From Cellvibrio sp. KY-GH-1 (GTDB lineage Bacteria; Pseudomonadota; Gammaproteobacteria; Pseudomonadales; Cellvibrionaceae), in contig NZ_CP031728.1 in NCBI RefSeq assembly GCF_008806975.1, positions 2,873,501 through 2,937,500 of the forward strand: a stretch of 64,000 nucleotides of DNA, read 5' to 3'. The notes beneath the pieces were generated by a model. That model ran no database searches. It saw nothing but the letters and a program-made list of their open reading frames with translations, and had not been told where the DNA came from. Position 1 is the stretch's first letter. Each line of letters begins with the position of its first letter. Shown here in pieces: positions 8,228-17,120 of the stretch. The translations under genes were made by a program, and so were the position numbers.

Positions 8228-10663
8228 ATGGACGCCAGCACAATAAACCCATCACCATTACTAAAAGCTACTAACAGCGAATCTGTAGTTATTCCTGCAT
8301 CGGCATTACCTATTGGCGAAGCACTTAAAGAATATGTCATCAACGGCATTATCGGTGAAGGTGGATTCGGAATCGTCTATGCAGCACAAGACACACTGCT
8401 ACACCGTAATGTAGCTATCAAAGAGTACATGCCGGCAGCCATCGCCAACAGACTTTCATCTGCACAAATTAATTTACGCTCAGTGCGCCACCAACAGACT
8501 TTTGATGCTGGCATGCAAGGTTTTATTGAAGAAGCGCGCCTACTTGCACAATTCAAACACCCGGCACTGGTAGAAATTTTGCGATTTTGGGAAGCCAATG
8601 GCACCGCCTATATGGTGATGCCGCACTACTCCGGAAAGACACTCCGCAACCTGCTGCGACTGGATCGCAACTTTGCGTCAGAAGCATGGTTGAAAAGCAT
8701 TTTGGCTCCCATTCTGGATGCCACTGAACTCCTGCATAACAACAGTATTTATCATCGCGACATAGCGCCTGACAATATTGTGATTCAAGACAATGGACAA
8801 CCGGTACTACTGGATTTAGGTTCGGCGCGACGGGTTATTGCGGGCATGCAAAGTGCGTTAACGGTTGTGGTAAAGCCTGGCTATGCACCTATCGAACAAT
8901 ACACTGAAGATACTGCAAATGAGCAGGGCCCCTGGACGGACATCTATGCATTGGGCGCAGTATTATATTTTTCTATTACCGGTTCGGCGCCTAGTGCATC
9001 TGTATCACGGATGATGCGCGACTCTTTAAAACTCTTGACACCTCAAGACCATCCGCAATTTAGTGACGGGTTTCTAGCCGCCATTAATCGGGCCCTGCAA
9101 TTGCGACCGATGGATCGCTTTCAAACTATCTCCGAATTTCGCGACGCATTGAATCTCAGCACGGTGCATACCGCTAATCTCTCATATGTTTCGCAATTAA
9201 TTAAAAGTGTTGCGACCGTGGACACGCACGATGATGAGATCACGCAAATACTGACAGAAGAAGAAATTAATCAGTTTAAAGAAAAGCTTTTAATTACGCT
9301 TGGATCACCACAAAAAACTCAACAGCTTCAATCGCCAATACCAACAGTAGAACAACCGCTTCAAAATCAATTTAACGAAAATATTCTGCTGAATAGCTCC
9401 AACGCTGAAACAAAACCTATCAGTAGCTTCAATGATGTAAAGCAGCTGTTGGAACAAAAGCCTGTGAGTGTTCCGCCCAAAACAAAAGAAAATGCTCACC
9501 CACCCCTTGGCGCCAAGCACAACGCAGTAAGCCAAACATCCGCGCAGGCAAATGCCTCAGCCACGGGAAAACTCAACACAAAAAATAGAACGACTACCAT
9601 TTTCGCGATAGGTGGTGCAGCTCTGGTGGCAGGATTGTTTGCAGGCGGCTACTTATTCAGTAAAGACAATACTGAAATAAAGCCACTGCATGTGAACAAT
9701 TCAACCGCAGCGGCAGCGCCTATAGCAGCAGAAACTCAAATAGCGTTAACTTCAGCGGACCAGAACGCAAACCAAATCTCAACAAACATATCCGACGGCG
9801 CAGCATCGCCGTCACTACCGGCGACTTCCGACCTAAGCAACGCATCGGATCAAACCTCGCAATCAATTAGCGACCTTATCCCGCCGGAACAAGGCGCCGT
9901 AACGGCAGAATTTAGCACTGCGCCACTAGCGGATTCGGCCCAAATTCTCCCTTCGGAAATTGGTGTCCAAAATCAGACCAACGAAGTAACGACTTTTGAA
10001 CCCACTACAGCGACAAGCACAAATGCTGCATCGAATAAAAAGCCTAAACCCGATGCCCCCGCGGAAACAGCTAGGCCGGTAGCTTTCGGTACGGCAAAAC
10101 TTACGCTATTACCTTGGGGCGAAATTTGGGTCGACGAACAGCGCTACGGTGTAAGCCCGCCGGTGCGTGAATTATCACTCGCGCCAGGCACCTACCGGAT
10201 TGAACTGCGGAACCCCGGCTTACCCACCGAGATACGCACCCTGAGCATTAAACAAGGAGAGAACCCGGCGATCTATCACAACTTTGCTGTACCGCAACAA
10301 CAACAACAACAACAACCGGTAACTGCCGCGAAACCAGTTAAAACCACACAAGCCAAGCCCCAAACATCCGCAGCGCAACCAGCGGCAGACTCACCGCCCG
10401 CAGTTCAATCGCAGGGAGAACCTGTTGCAACCCAAACCGCACCGGTAATTACCAGTGAACGCACCTTGAACATCAAAGTGCAACCTTGGGGTGAAATTTT
10501 TATCGATGGGAAAATGGCGGGCGTCATCCCACCACTGCGACAACTAAAAATTGCCCCGGGCGAGCATAAGTTGGAAATTCGCCATCCGAGTTATGCGACC
10601 AAAAGCATAACAATCAGCGCTACTGATTCTTTATCACAGACAATAGAACATCAATTTAAATAA
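8228..10663 (+). CDS. ppkA: Membrane Ser/Thr kinase with tandem PEGA domains (PpkA-like, T6SS)
   Basis: This is a Hanks-type kinase that would phosphorylate T6SS components such as TagH. The kinase domain covers about residues 37-310. It has the glycine loop GEGGFGIVY, VAIK (Lys-65), a catalytic loop HRDIAPDN near residue 176 (usually HRDLKPEN), and DLG in place of DFG near residue 195. A long linker with a leucine/glutamine-rich part leads to one membrane segment (about 458-480, IGGAALVAGLFAGGYLF). The outer part holds two PEGA domains, at about 620-690 and 740-805, both with a PWGEI(W/F)(V/I)D core. Seven consecutive CAA codons (10294-10314) encode a glutamine run between them. Its divergent position opposite pppA and tagH supports the assignment. 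Confidence 0.92.
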   Translation: MDASTINPSPLLKATNSESVVIPASALPIGEALKEYVINGIIGEGGFGIVYAAQDTLLHRNVAIKEYMPAAIANRLSSAQINLRSVRHQQTFDAGMQGFIEEARLLAQFKHPALVEILRFWEANGTAYMVMPHYSGKTLRNLLRLDRNFASEAWLKSILAPILDATELLHNNSIYHRDIAPDNIVIQDNGQPVLLDLGSARRVIAGMQSALTVVVKPGYAPIEQYTEDTANEQGPWTDIYALGAVLYFSITGSAPSASVSRMMRDSLKLLTPQDHPQFSDGFLAAINRALQLRPMDRFQTISEFRDALNLSTVHTANLSYVSQLIKSVATVDTHDDEITQILTEEEINQFKEKLLITLGSPQKTQQLQSPIPTVEQPLQNQFNENILLNSSNAETKPISSFNDVKQLLEQKPVSVPPKTKENAHPPLGAKHNAVSQTSAQANASATGKLNTKNRTTTIFAIGGAALVAGLFAGGYLFSKDNTEIKPLHVNNSTAAAAPIAAETQIALTSADQNANQISTNISDGAASPSLPATSDLSNASDQTSQSISDLIPPEQGAVTAEFSTAPLADSAQILPSEIGVQNQTNEVTTFEPTTATSTNAASNKKPKPDAPAETARPVAFGTAKLTLLPWGEIWVDEQRYGVSPPVRELSLAPGTYRIELRNPGLPTEIRTLSIKQGENPAIYHNFAVPQQQQQQQPVTAAKPVKTTQAKPQTSAAQPAADSPPAVQSQGEPVATQTAPVITSERTLNIKVQPWGEIFIDGKMAGVIPPLRQLKIAPGEHKLEIRHPSYATKSITISATDSLSQTIEHQFK

Positions 10664-10685
10664 CGTTATTGAGAAAAATATTCCT

Positions 10686-11114
10686 ATGCAAATCAATTCT
10701 CGCTCATTGGCCTTCGCACGCAAGGTAGTTGGACTTGTGTCCGTAATATCGATTGCAAGCTTGTTGCTTTCCGGCTGCAACACGATGCAACAAAAACCGC
10801 AACAACTAACACCAGCACAAATGAAACTGGAGGCTGGCAAAGCCAATTTCCAAAATGGCGAATATGGGGCAGCGGAAACCGCTTTTCTGGATAGCAGCAT
10901 TTGGCAGGACGATAAAAGCACACAAGTTGAGTCATTAAAATATCTTGCGTTTATTTACTGCGTTACCGAAAGAGTCACTCTTTGCCGCCACTCATTCTAT
11001 AAAGCCCTGCAGCTGGATCCCGGCTTCGAATTAACTTCTGCAGAGAGCACACATCCCCTCTGGGGCCCTGAATTCGTAGTTGCTCAAAGTGGACTGGGCA
11101 AAAACAACCAATAA
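10686..11114 (+). CDS. TPR-like lipoprotein in T6SS operon
   Basis: This is a 142-residue lipoprotein. A signal sequence ends in the lipobox LLSGC, with the acylated Cys at about residue 31. The mature part has one or two TPR-like helical pairs: KLEAGKANFQNGEYGAAETA, then LKYLAFIYCV and FYKALQLDPGFEL. Two Cys residues at about 99 and 106 could form a disulfide. It lies 22 bp after the kinase gene and 25 bp before tssA. Similar small TPR lipoproteins accompany PpkA-type kinases in some T6SS clusters. A sensor or envelope-assembly role is plausible but is inference from context only. Confidence 0.75.
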   Translation: MQINSRSLAFARKVVGLVSVISIASLLLSGCNTMQQKPQQLTPAQMKLEAGKANFQNGEYGAAETAFLDSSIWQDDKSTQVESLKYLAFIYCVTERVTLCRHSFYKALQLDPGFELTSAESTHPLWGPEFVVAQSGLGKNNQ

Positions 11115-11139
11115 AAATTTAGCAACAGGGAATCTGACG

Positions 11140-12153
11140 ATGGACTACGATAATATCGATTTCTCATTCGACGCGTTGGAAAGCAAATTACTAGGGGACG
11201 ATTATTGCGGCAGTGAAATTGATTACGACCCGGATTTCCTCGAGCTGGAACATATGGTTGCGATTAAACCTGAGCAACAATATGGCGATACCATTATTCC
11301 AGCAGCACCGATTGATTGGTCACGTGCGCTCAACAAGGCCTGTGAACTTCTCAATAAAAGCAAAGATTATCGCCTGTGCTGCATTATTACCCGGGCTCTA
11401 ACGCACAAATATGGAATCAGAGGTGCACTAAAAGGCATGGAAGCTATCCACTCGCTGACTGAGCAATGTTGGCAGCACGCGTTCCCAGCCATCGTATTCG
11501 ATGGTGAAACAGATCTCTTTCCAAGGGCTAACGCCATTGCCGAGCTAAATTCATCCACCGGTCTGGTCGGTGATTTGCGCCATACCGATATCCGCTTAAA
11601 TGCCACCGGAAAAATAACACTGAGCCGGCTGGAAAAAATCCTCAGCGGCAGAGCAGAAAACGAAGATTTTTCACGGGATCAACTCGTGCAGATACTGCGC
11701 GATGAAGTACTGGATCACAGCAGTGAATTGCTGGTCATCAAACAACTACTCACGCAGATTAGCGAACTGGAAAATTTATTAAACCAACACTTCGGCAATG
11801 AACAAGCGCCCGACTTTAGCCAGTTAAAAGCGCTACTTACCGGAGTCACTCCAATTCCTGATCAACACCACGTCGAAACCAAAGAAACAGAAATCGATAC
11901 GCAAGACGCAGGTGCCTGCTCAACACCTCGCAGCAACCCAAATAACCCAGCAGCAATTAATTCTCGTGACGACGCAATTCGATTACTGGACAAAGTGTGT
12001 GAATTTCTCGCGCGAAATGATCCTGCCAACCCCGCGCCCCTGCTAATCAAGCGTGCGCGCAATATGATTGGACAGGATTTCTATACCATTCTCAGCCAAC
12101 TGGCGCCCGATGCAGTCGCTCAGGCAGAGCATATAACCGGACCACAATTTTAA
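11140..12153 (+). CDS. tssA: T6SS cap/baseplate protein TssA
   Basis: TssA helps to assemble the baseplate and tail tube-sheath. The N-terminal ImpA_N domain is clear: LLGDDYCGSEIDYDPDFLEL near residue 15, followed by DWSRALNKACELLNKSKDYR. A helical C-terminal part ends with RDDAIRLLDKVCEFLARNDP and an LLIKRARNMI motif common to short TssA proteins. I place the start at the ATG at 11140, after an AGGGA site, giving 337 residues. An upstream TTG would overlap the lipoprotein gene. It is the third gene of the right T6SS operon, directly before tssB. Confidence 0.94.
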   Translation: MDYDNIDFSFDALESKLLGDDYCGSEIDYDPDFLELEHMVAIKPEQQYGDTIIPAAPIDWSRALNKACELLNKSKDYRLCCIITRALTHKYGIRGALKGMEAIHSLTEQCWQHAFPAIVFDGETDLFPRANAIAELNSSTGLVGDLRHTDIRLNATGKITLSRLEKILSGRAENEDFSRDQLVQILRDEVLDHSSELLVIKQLLTQISELENLLNQHFGNEQAPDFSQLKALLTGVTPIPDQHHVETKETEIDTQDAGACSTPRSNPNNPAAINSRDDAIRLLDKVCEFLARNDPANPAPLLIKRARNMIGQDFYTILSQLAPDAVAQAEHITGPQF

Positions 12154-12188
12154 CCACCAACGTCTGCGCAATTTGCAGAGGAGCAACT

Positions 12189-12716
12189 ATGAGCAACAGC
12201 CAAAGCAGTCAGAAGTTTATCGCGCGTAATCGCGCACCACGCGTGCAAATTGAATACGATGTGGAAATTTATGGTTCAGAAAAAAAGATCCAAATTCCCT
12301 TCATCATGGGAGTAATGGCCGATCTGGCAGGGAAACAAAAAGAAGAAATGCCCGCGATTGCCGATCGTAAATTCCTCGAAATTGATGTGAGCAATTTTGA
12401 TGACCGCATGAAAGCCTTGAAACCACGCGCTGCATTTGCCGTTCCCAACACCTTGACAGGTGAAGGTGAACTGACTGTCGATTTAACGTTCAATAGCATG
12501 GAAGATTTTTCTCCTGCTGCTATTGCGAAAAAAGTGGATGCACTCGCCAAGTTGCTCGATGCGCGCACGCAACTAAATAACCTGTTGACTTACATGGATG
12601 GCAAAACCGGTGCAGAAGAACTTATCAGCAAAGTGTTGCAAGACCCCAGCCTGTTAAAAAGCCTGGCACTGTCCAGCGATAAAACCGAAACCCCGGAAGC
12701 TGCTGAAGCAGTTTAA
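12189..12716 (+). CDS. tssB: T6SS sheath small subunit TssB (VipA)
   Basis: TssB pairs with TssC to form the contractile sheath. The 175 residues begin with the conserved SQKFIARNRAPRVQIEYDVE. The family signature PFIMGVMADLAGK follows at about residue 36, then KFLEIDVSNFDDRM. The C-terminal half has LLDARTQLNNLLTYMDGKTG, the helix that interlocks with TssC. GAGGAG stands upstream of the ATG. Spacing to tssC is 29 bp and the pair is in the usual order. Nothing is unusual in length or motif content. Confidence 0.98.
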   Translation: MSNSQSSQKFIARNRAPRVQIEYDVEIYGSEKKIQIPFIMGVMADLAGKQKEEMPAIADRKFLEIDVSNFDDRMKALKPRAAFAVPNTLTGEGELTVDLTFNSMEDFSPAAIAKKVDALAKLLDARTQLNNLLTYMDGKTGAEELISKVLQDPSLLKSLALSSDKTETPEAAEAV

Positions 12717-12745
12717 CTCAGGAAATTAATACAGGAGCACTCACC

Positions 12746-14239
12746 ATGGAAATGAGCGAAGTAACCAGAGCGCTGGATCAACAGCCCCATTTCAATGATT
12801 TCTCTAGCCTGCTACAAAAGGAATTTAAGCCCAAAACAGACGAAGCAAAATCCGCTGTACAATTTGCAGTTCAAACACTTGCGCAGCAAGCATTATCGCT
12901 GTCTGTTACCGTCAGCAACGATGCCTACAAATCCATTGAGTCCATTATTGCGGAAATAGATACTCGCCTGTCTGAACAGATTAACGCGATTATTCACCAC
13001 GCTGATTTCCTGAAACTGGAAAGCGCCTGGCGCGGCCTGCATTACCTGGTGAACAATACCGAAACCGATGAAATGTTGAAAATCCGCTTCATGCCGATTT
13101 CAAAGCAGGAACTTCATCGCACCCTGCGTCGCCATAAAGGTGTGGGCTGGGATCAAAGCCCGATTTTCAAAAAAATCTACGAACAGGAATACGATCAGCT
13201 GGGTGGATCACCTTACGGTTGTGTAGTAGGCGATTACACCTTTGATCATTCGCCACCCGATGTAGAACTACTGGGAGAAATGGCAAAAATTTCGGCGGCG
13301 GCTCACTGTCCGTTTATTTCAGCCGCAGATCCAGGAGTAATGCAAATGGAATCCTGGCAGGAATTAGCCAATCCGCGCGACCTCACCAAAATCTTTGAAA
13401 ACACCGAATACGCCGCCTGGCGCGGCCTACGAGATTCAGATGATGCACGCTACCTAGGTTTAACCATGCCGCGCTTCTTAGCGCGCACACCCTACGGCGC
13501 AAAATCGAATCCGGTAGATGATTTTAATTTTGAAGAAAGTATTGAGGGTGCTGACCACTCCCGCTACTGCTGGGCCAACGCAGCCTATGCGATGGCGGTG
13601 AACATTAATAATTCCTTCAAGCAATATGGCTGGTGCACCTCGATTCGCGGCGTTGAATCAGGCGGGGCCGTTCCCAATTTGCCAACCCATACCTTCCCAA
13701 CGGACGATGGCGGTGTGGACATGAAATGTCCGACAGAAATTGCTATTTCTGATCGTCGCGAAGCAGAGCTTGCAAAAAATGGCTTTATGCCGCTTATCCA
13801 CCGTAAAAATACGGATATAGCGGCATTTATTGGTGCGCAGTCACTGCAAAAGCCGGGTGATTTTTTTGACCCGGACGCAACTGCCAATGCAAATCTGGCA
13901 GCGCGCTTACCCTATTTATTTGCCTGTTGCCGCTTTGCACACTACTTAAAGTGCATAGTGCGCGACAAAATTGGTTCGTTCAAAGAGCGCGAAGAAATGG
14001 AGCGCTGGCTAAACGATTGGATTATGAATTACGTTGATGGTGATCCGGCCAACTCATCACAACAAACCAAAGCATTAAAGCCTTTGGCAGCAGCAGAAGT
14101 ATACGTAGAAGAAGTGGAAGGAAACCCCGGCCATTACACGTCCAAATTTTTCTTGCGCCCTCATTATCAATTAGAGGGACTGACCGTTTCGTTGCGACTG
14201 GTATCCAAATTGCCATCAGTCAAATCAGGCGGCCAATAA
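12746..14239 (+). CDS. tssC: T6SS sheath large subunit TssC (VipB)
   Basis: TssC is the large sheath subunit. It is disassembled by ClpV after contraction. At 497 residues it has normal family length. Diagnostic segments are ESAWRGLHYLVNNTETDE near residue 92, YGCVVGDYTFDHSPPDVELL near 155, FLARTPYGAKSNPVDDFNFEE near 250 and the C-terminal LRPHYQLEGLTVSLRLVSKL. The ATG at 12746 follows AGGAG. It is followed by two hairpins before hcp, suggesting that hcp transcript levels are set separately from the sheath genes. Confidence 0.98.
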   Translation: MEMSEVTRALDQQPHFNDFSSLLQKEFKPKTDEAKSAVQFAVQTLAQQALSLSVTVSNDAYKSIESIIAEIDTRLSEQINAIIHHADFLKLESAWRGLHYLVNNTETDEMLKIRFMPISKQELHRTLRRHKGVGWDQSPIFKKIYEQEYDQLGGSPYGCVVGDYTFDHSPPDVELLGEMAKISAAAHCPFISAADPGVMQMESWQELANPRDLTKIFENTEYAAWRGLRDSDDARYLGLTMPRFLARTPYGAKSNPVDDFNFEESIEGADHSRYCWANAAYAMAVNINNSFKQYGWCTSIRGVESGGAVPNLPTHTFPTDDGGVDMKCPTEIAISDRREAELAKNGFMPLIHRKNTDIAAFIGAQSLQKPGDFFDPDATANANLAARLPYLFACCRFAHYLKCIVRDKIGSFKEREEMERWLNDWIMNYVDGDPANSSQQTKALKPLAAAEVYVEEVEGNPGHYTSKFFLRPHYQLEGLTVSLRLVSKLPSVKSGGQ

Positions 14240-14249
14240 ATATTAGAGG

Positions 14250-14271
14250 CCTGGCACATCGCCAGGTTTTT
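14250..14271 (+). terminator. Intrinsic terminator or attenuator between tssC and hcp
   Basis: A 6-bp stem, CCTGGC/GCCAGG, with a 5-nt loop ACATC is followed by TTTTT. A second, weaker hairpin (ATATCACC pairing with GGTGGTAT, about 14282-14302) is followed by TTATTTTT. Both lie in the 101-bp tssC-hcp gap. They look like partial terminators; readthrough must be sufficient to serve hcp unless a promoter is hidden between them and 14341. Confidence 0.6.
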
Positions 14272-14340
14272 AATAAAACGGATATCACCATGTAAGGTGG
14301 TATTTATTTTTGACGTTGTATTAACTAAGGAAGAAAAACT

Positions 14341-14832
14341 ATGTCTGAATCCCTACAGGATTTTTTTATCAAGATCGAAGGCATCGCTGGCGAATCAAAA
14401 GATTCCAATCACAAGGGTCAAATTGATGTGTTGAATTGGGGTTATGCAGTTACCCAATCTTCTTCCACCAATACCGGTGGTGGCGGTGGCGTAGGAAAGG
14501 CGCACTTTAGCGAGTTGGTGTTTACCCACTTTATCGATAAATCTACTCCTAACCTGATGAAATACTGCGCCAGCGGTAAACACATCCCCAGCGTTGAACT
14601 TTCTTGCTGCAAAGTCGGCGATGGCCAACAAGAGTACATGAAAGTTACCCTGAATGATGTACTCATCACTCACGTTCGCCCGACTGGCGATTCCAGTAGC
14701 CCACGCGTTATGGAAGAAGTTGGTATCTCTTACTCCAAAATTAAAGTGGAAGTGAAAGAACAAAATGCCAACGGCTCCATGGGCGCAGCAGTGACCGGCG
14801 CTTGGGACGTGAAGCAAAACAAAGCAGCCTAA
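14341..14832 (+). CDS. hcp: T6SS tube protein Hcp (TssD)
   Basis: Hcp hexamers stack to form the inner tube and also carry small effectors. The 163-residue product has the expected start, with FFIKIEGIAGESKDSNHKGQ, then IDVLNWGYAVTQ. Typical later strands are FTHFIDKSTPNLMKYCASGK, CCKVGDGQQEYMKVTL and the near-terminal YSKIKVEVKEQNANGS. AAGGAAG stands before the ATG. Hairpins flank the gene on both sides, which would fit a separately abundant hcp message. It is followed directly by an amidase effector gene, as in several T6SS loci where Tae proteins ride with Hcp. Confidence 0.98.
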   Translation: MSESLQDFFIKIEGIAGESKDSNHKGQIDVLNWGYAVTQSSSTNTGGGGGVGKAHFSELVFTHFIDKSTPNLMKYCASGKHIPSVELSCCKVGDGQQEYMKVTLNDVLITHVRPTGDSSSPRVMEEVGISYSKIKVEVKEQNANGSMGAAVTGAWDVKQNKAA

Positions 14833-14842
14833 GTTGCTTTTT

Positions 14843-14866
14843 CAGTTGCCCGCTCGCGGGCAACTG
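14843..14866 (+). other. Strong hairpin after hcp
   Basis: A perfect 10-bp stem, CAGTTGCCCG/CGGGCAACTG, with loop CTCG begins 11 nt after the hcp stop codon. On the plus strand no run of T follows (the next bases are GACAAAAAAC), so it is not a standard intrinsic terminator in this direction. It may protect the hcp 3' end from exonucleases or mark a processing point. This is inference. Confidence 0.6.
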
Positions 14867-14903
14867 GACAAAAAACATTGAAGGCATTTAAAAGGAATCA
14901 ATT

Positions 14904-15389
14904 ATGAGCACCCCAAGACCAAAATTTTTAACGATGTGGCGTAACTTTAAGAGCGTTTATGCAGATGGGAAGGTTACTAGCGTTGGTAATAAAATTGGCG
15001 GGAAAGTTAAACAAAATATAGACCTAGGCGTACAAGACCCAAGATTGGGGTTCACCAATGAATGTGCGTTAAGAATGAGCTATTCGCTGAATTATTCAGG
15101 TATAAGCATTCCTCGCGGAAGCTGGAATACCGTATCCGGCGGCGACAACAAATGGTATATCTTCCGAGTAAGGGACATTGTTAGCTTTCTTAATAATTCA
15201 TTTGGAAAACCGGACAAAACAATAGAAACCCCAAAACCTAAAGATTTTTCCGCATTAAAGGGAATACTGGTTTTTAATGTAAATTGGAGTGACGCAACAG
15301 GACACGCAACACTTTGGGATGGTTCAACATGTTCCGATCACTGCTATTTCCCAGAAGCAAAAGAGGCCTCAATATGGATACTAAAGTAA
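14904..15389 (+). CDS. tae4: T6SS amidase effector, Tae4 family
   Basis: Tae4 effectors are NlpC/P60-like amidases that cut the peptide cross-links of peptidoglycan in rival cells. The 161-residue protein shows the family pattern. The candidate nucleophile is Cys-54 in NECALRMSYSLN, next to the RMSY(S/A)L core, and GISIPRG follows. The candidate catalytic His-134 is in TGHATLWDG, followed by acidic residues before CYF. Hcp-dependent delivery is known for this family. It lies between hcp and tagJ in the core operon, and the immunity gene overlaps its 3' end by 16 nt. There is no signal peptide, as expected for a directly injected effector. Family assignment is by motif recognition. Confidence 0.88.
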   Translation: MSTPRPKFLTMWRNFKSVYADGKVTSVGNKIGGKVKQNIDLGVQDPRLGFTNECALRMSYSLNYSGISIPRGSWNTVSGGDNKWYIFRVRDIVSFLNNSFGKPDKTIETPKPKDFSALKGILVFNVNWSDATGHATLWDGSTCSDHCYFPEAKEASIWILK

Positions 15390-15739
15390 TAACCTTTTCC
15401 ATATTCTTGCTAGTTTTTTGCAAAAGCGTAACTGCTGAAGAATTAATTAAATACTCGGCCAAGGATTACTTCAAAAACTATGCACTTAGCAGTTGCATTG
15501 CGGATGGCTTCAAATCTAATGATGCAAGGTCTGATGCCGCCGCCGCCGCTAGCGGATACCTTGAACTTGGCGAGTACCCATTAGAAGCCCACACAGAAGC
15601 AACAATATTGGGAAGAGAGTTTTTAAAGAAACCCTATAAAAGTATTTCCGGGGCAGATCTCATATTAATGAAATGCATTGATTTTTATCACAGCAAAGAA
15701 CTTGAAAGTATCGCGACAAAATATCAGAACGCAAAATAA
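15374..15739 (+). CDS. tai4: Periplasmic immunity protein, Tai4 family
   Basis: Tai4 proteins block the cognate Tae4 amidase in the periplasm. From the ATG at 15374 the product is 121 residues, with a signal peptide (MDTKVITFSIFLLVFCKSVTA, cut before EEL). The mature part has YALSSCIADGF and a late LILMKCIDFYHSKEL, placing two Cys residues that may form a disulfide. I chose this start because it gives a clean signal peptide and an upstream AGAGG. The longer frame starts inside tae4 and would bury the signal sequence. The 16-nt overlap with tae4 couples effector and immunity synthesis. Identification rests on the pairing, export signal and size. Confidence 0.85.
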   Translation: MDTKVITFSIFLLVFCKSVTAEELIKYSAKDYFKNYALSSCIADGFKSNDARSDAAAAASGYLELGEYPLEAHTEATILGREFLKKPYKSISGADLILMKCIDFYHSKELESIATKYQNAK

Positions 15740-15771
15740 GCCAAGGCTGATAACGGCAAGGAACCCTAAAT

Positions 15772-16575
15772 ATGCAAGGCACAACAACCAATCCACATGT
15801 CCATGACATTGCTTTGGAAGTTCAGATATCCCAGCTGCACGGACAAATTCGCACCGATCCGAGTAAGCTGGAGTTGCGGGTGCATTTGACGCAGTTGTTG
15901 ATGGTTACCGGCCAATGGCAAAAAGCACTTCAACAATTACAAACTGCCGCCCAACTTGATAGCAAAGCGGCCGCTATGGCACAAACCTATCGCGCACTCA
16001 TTCAAGCTGAAATTCAGCGCGAGCAAGTGCTCAATAGCCAACGCGATCCACAATATCTCAGTGCACCAGAGGATTGGCAAATCCTGCTGGCTGAAGCGCT
16101 AGTTGCGCGCGCACATCATCAAGCAAGCGCCGCAGAAAAATTCCAGCAGCAAGCCTACAGCGATGCCCCTGCCGTTGCATTTATGATTAACCATGAAACC
16201 GCCGAGTGGATTGCCGATGGCGATTCACGCCTTGGCCCTGTGTGCGAAGTATTTATTAACGGCAATTATTACTGGCTTCCGTTTAGCCAGATACAACAAC
16301 TGACCATTGAACAACCGCAAGATTTGCGCGATCTGGTCTGGATTCCGGCCGCCATTACGTTAACTGATTTTTCCCAGCACTATGGCTTTTTGCCAAGCCG
16401 CTATGCGTTCAGCTATACCCAGGCTAACGATCAGCTCAGCCTTGCCAGCCTGACCGAATGGGAAACCCTAAGCAAGCACAGCTGGGCCGGAATTGGACAA
16501 AAAATGCTGGTGAGTGCTCAGGCTGAATATCCATTACTGACAATTCGCACACTAACGCAACAGGCGAGTGAATAA
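15772..16575 (+). CDS. tagJ: T6SS accessory protein TagJ (ImpE family)
   Basis: TagJ proteins bind the TssB N-terminus and can recruit or modulate ClpV. The 267-residue protein has TPR-like helices in its first 150 residues, including LRVHLTQLLMVTGQWQKALQ. The ImpE core follows: EWIADGDSRLGPVCEVFING, NYYWLPFSQI and LRDLVWIPA. The end contains WETLSKHSWAGIGQKML. It overlaps tssE by one base (TAATG), so the two are translationally coupled. The presence of TagJ alongside PpkA, PppA and TagH places this T6SS near the Pseudomonas H1-like types. Confidence 0.92.
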   Translation: MQGTTTNPHVHDIALEVQISQLHGQIRTDPSKLELRVHLTQLLMVTGQWQKALQQLQTAAQLDSKAAAMAQTYRALIQAEIQREQVLNSQRDPQYLSAPEDWQILLAEALVARAHHQASAAEKFQQQAYSDAPAVAFMINHETAEWIADGDSRLGPVCEVFINGNYYWLPFSQIQQLTIEQPQDLRDLVWIPAAITLTDFSQHYGFLPSRYAFSYTQANDQLSLASLTEWETLSKHSWAGIGQKMLVSAQAEYPLLTIRTLTQQASE

Positions 16576-17120
16576 TGGTGCAGCCACCAACCAACAACTC
16601 AGCCGCAAGCCGCATTGCGCGCACTAATCGTTTAACGCCCAGTTTGCTGGATCGTCTTACCGATCACCAACCGATGCAAAAGCGTGAAGCGATTACGGCG
16701 CTGGGCATGAGCAAGCGCGATTATCGCGCTAGTGTGCTGCGCGACATTAGCTGGCTACTGAATACCACCAATGCTGATTCTGCAATTGATTTTACTGAAA
16801 TACCGCACGCCCAAAAATCTGTTGTGAATTTTGGTGTGGCTGCGCTATCAGGGCAATATCTGGTTGATGACGATCGCTCAATGATTGCTAAATCTATTTC
16901 TCAAACATTATTAAATTTTGAACCGCGCATAGTACCCGCCAGTTTGCAGGTTAAAGCACTGCCGATGGATGATGGCTACGCAGCGCGCAACCAGCTTTCA
17001 CTGGAAATTAAAGGCCAGCTATGGGCCGACCCCTACCCCTTGGAGTTTTTGTTGCGCAGCCATATTGATTTGGAAATTGGCCTGGTCCAACTCACCGACC
17101 TTTTGGATAGCGCGCCATGA
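16575..17120 (+). CDS. tssE: T6SS baseplate protein TssE (gp25-like)
   Basis: TssE is the gp25-like wedge protein that nucleates sheath assembly. The 181-residue protein starts with a variable segment containing LTPSLLDRLTD. It continues with RASVLRDISWLLNTTN (the gp25 RxxVxRDLxWLLNT signature), then SVVNFGVAALSG near residue 88 and a C-terminal LEFLLRSHIDLEIG. The start overlaps the tagJ stop and its stop overlaps tssF as ATGA. Length and motifs are normal. Confidence 0.96.
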   Translation: MVQPPTNNSAASRIARTNRLTPSLLDRLTDHQPMQKREAITALGMSKRDYRASVLRDISWLLNTTNADSAIDFTEIPHAQKSVVNFGVAALSGQYLVDDDRSMIAKSISQTLLNFEPRIVPASLQVKALPMDDGYAARNQLSLEIKGQLWADPYPLEFLLRSHIDLEIGLVQLTDLLDSAP

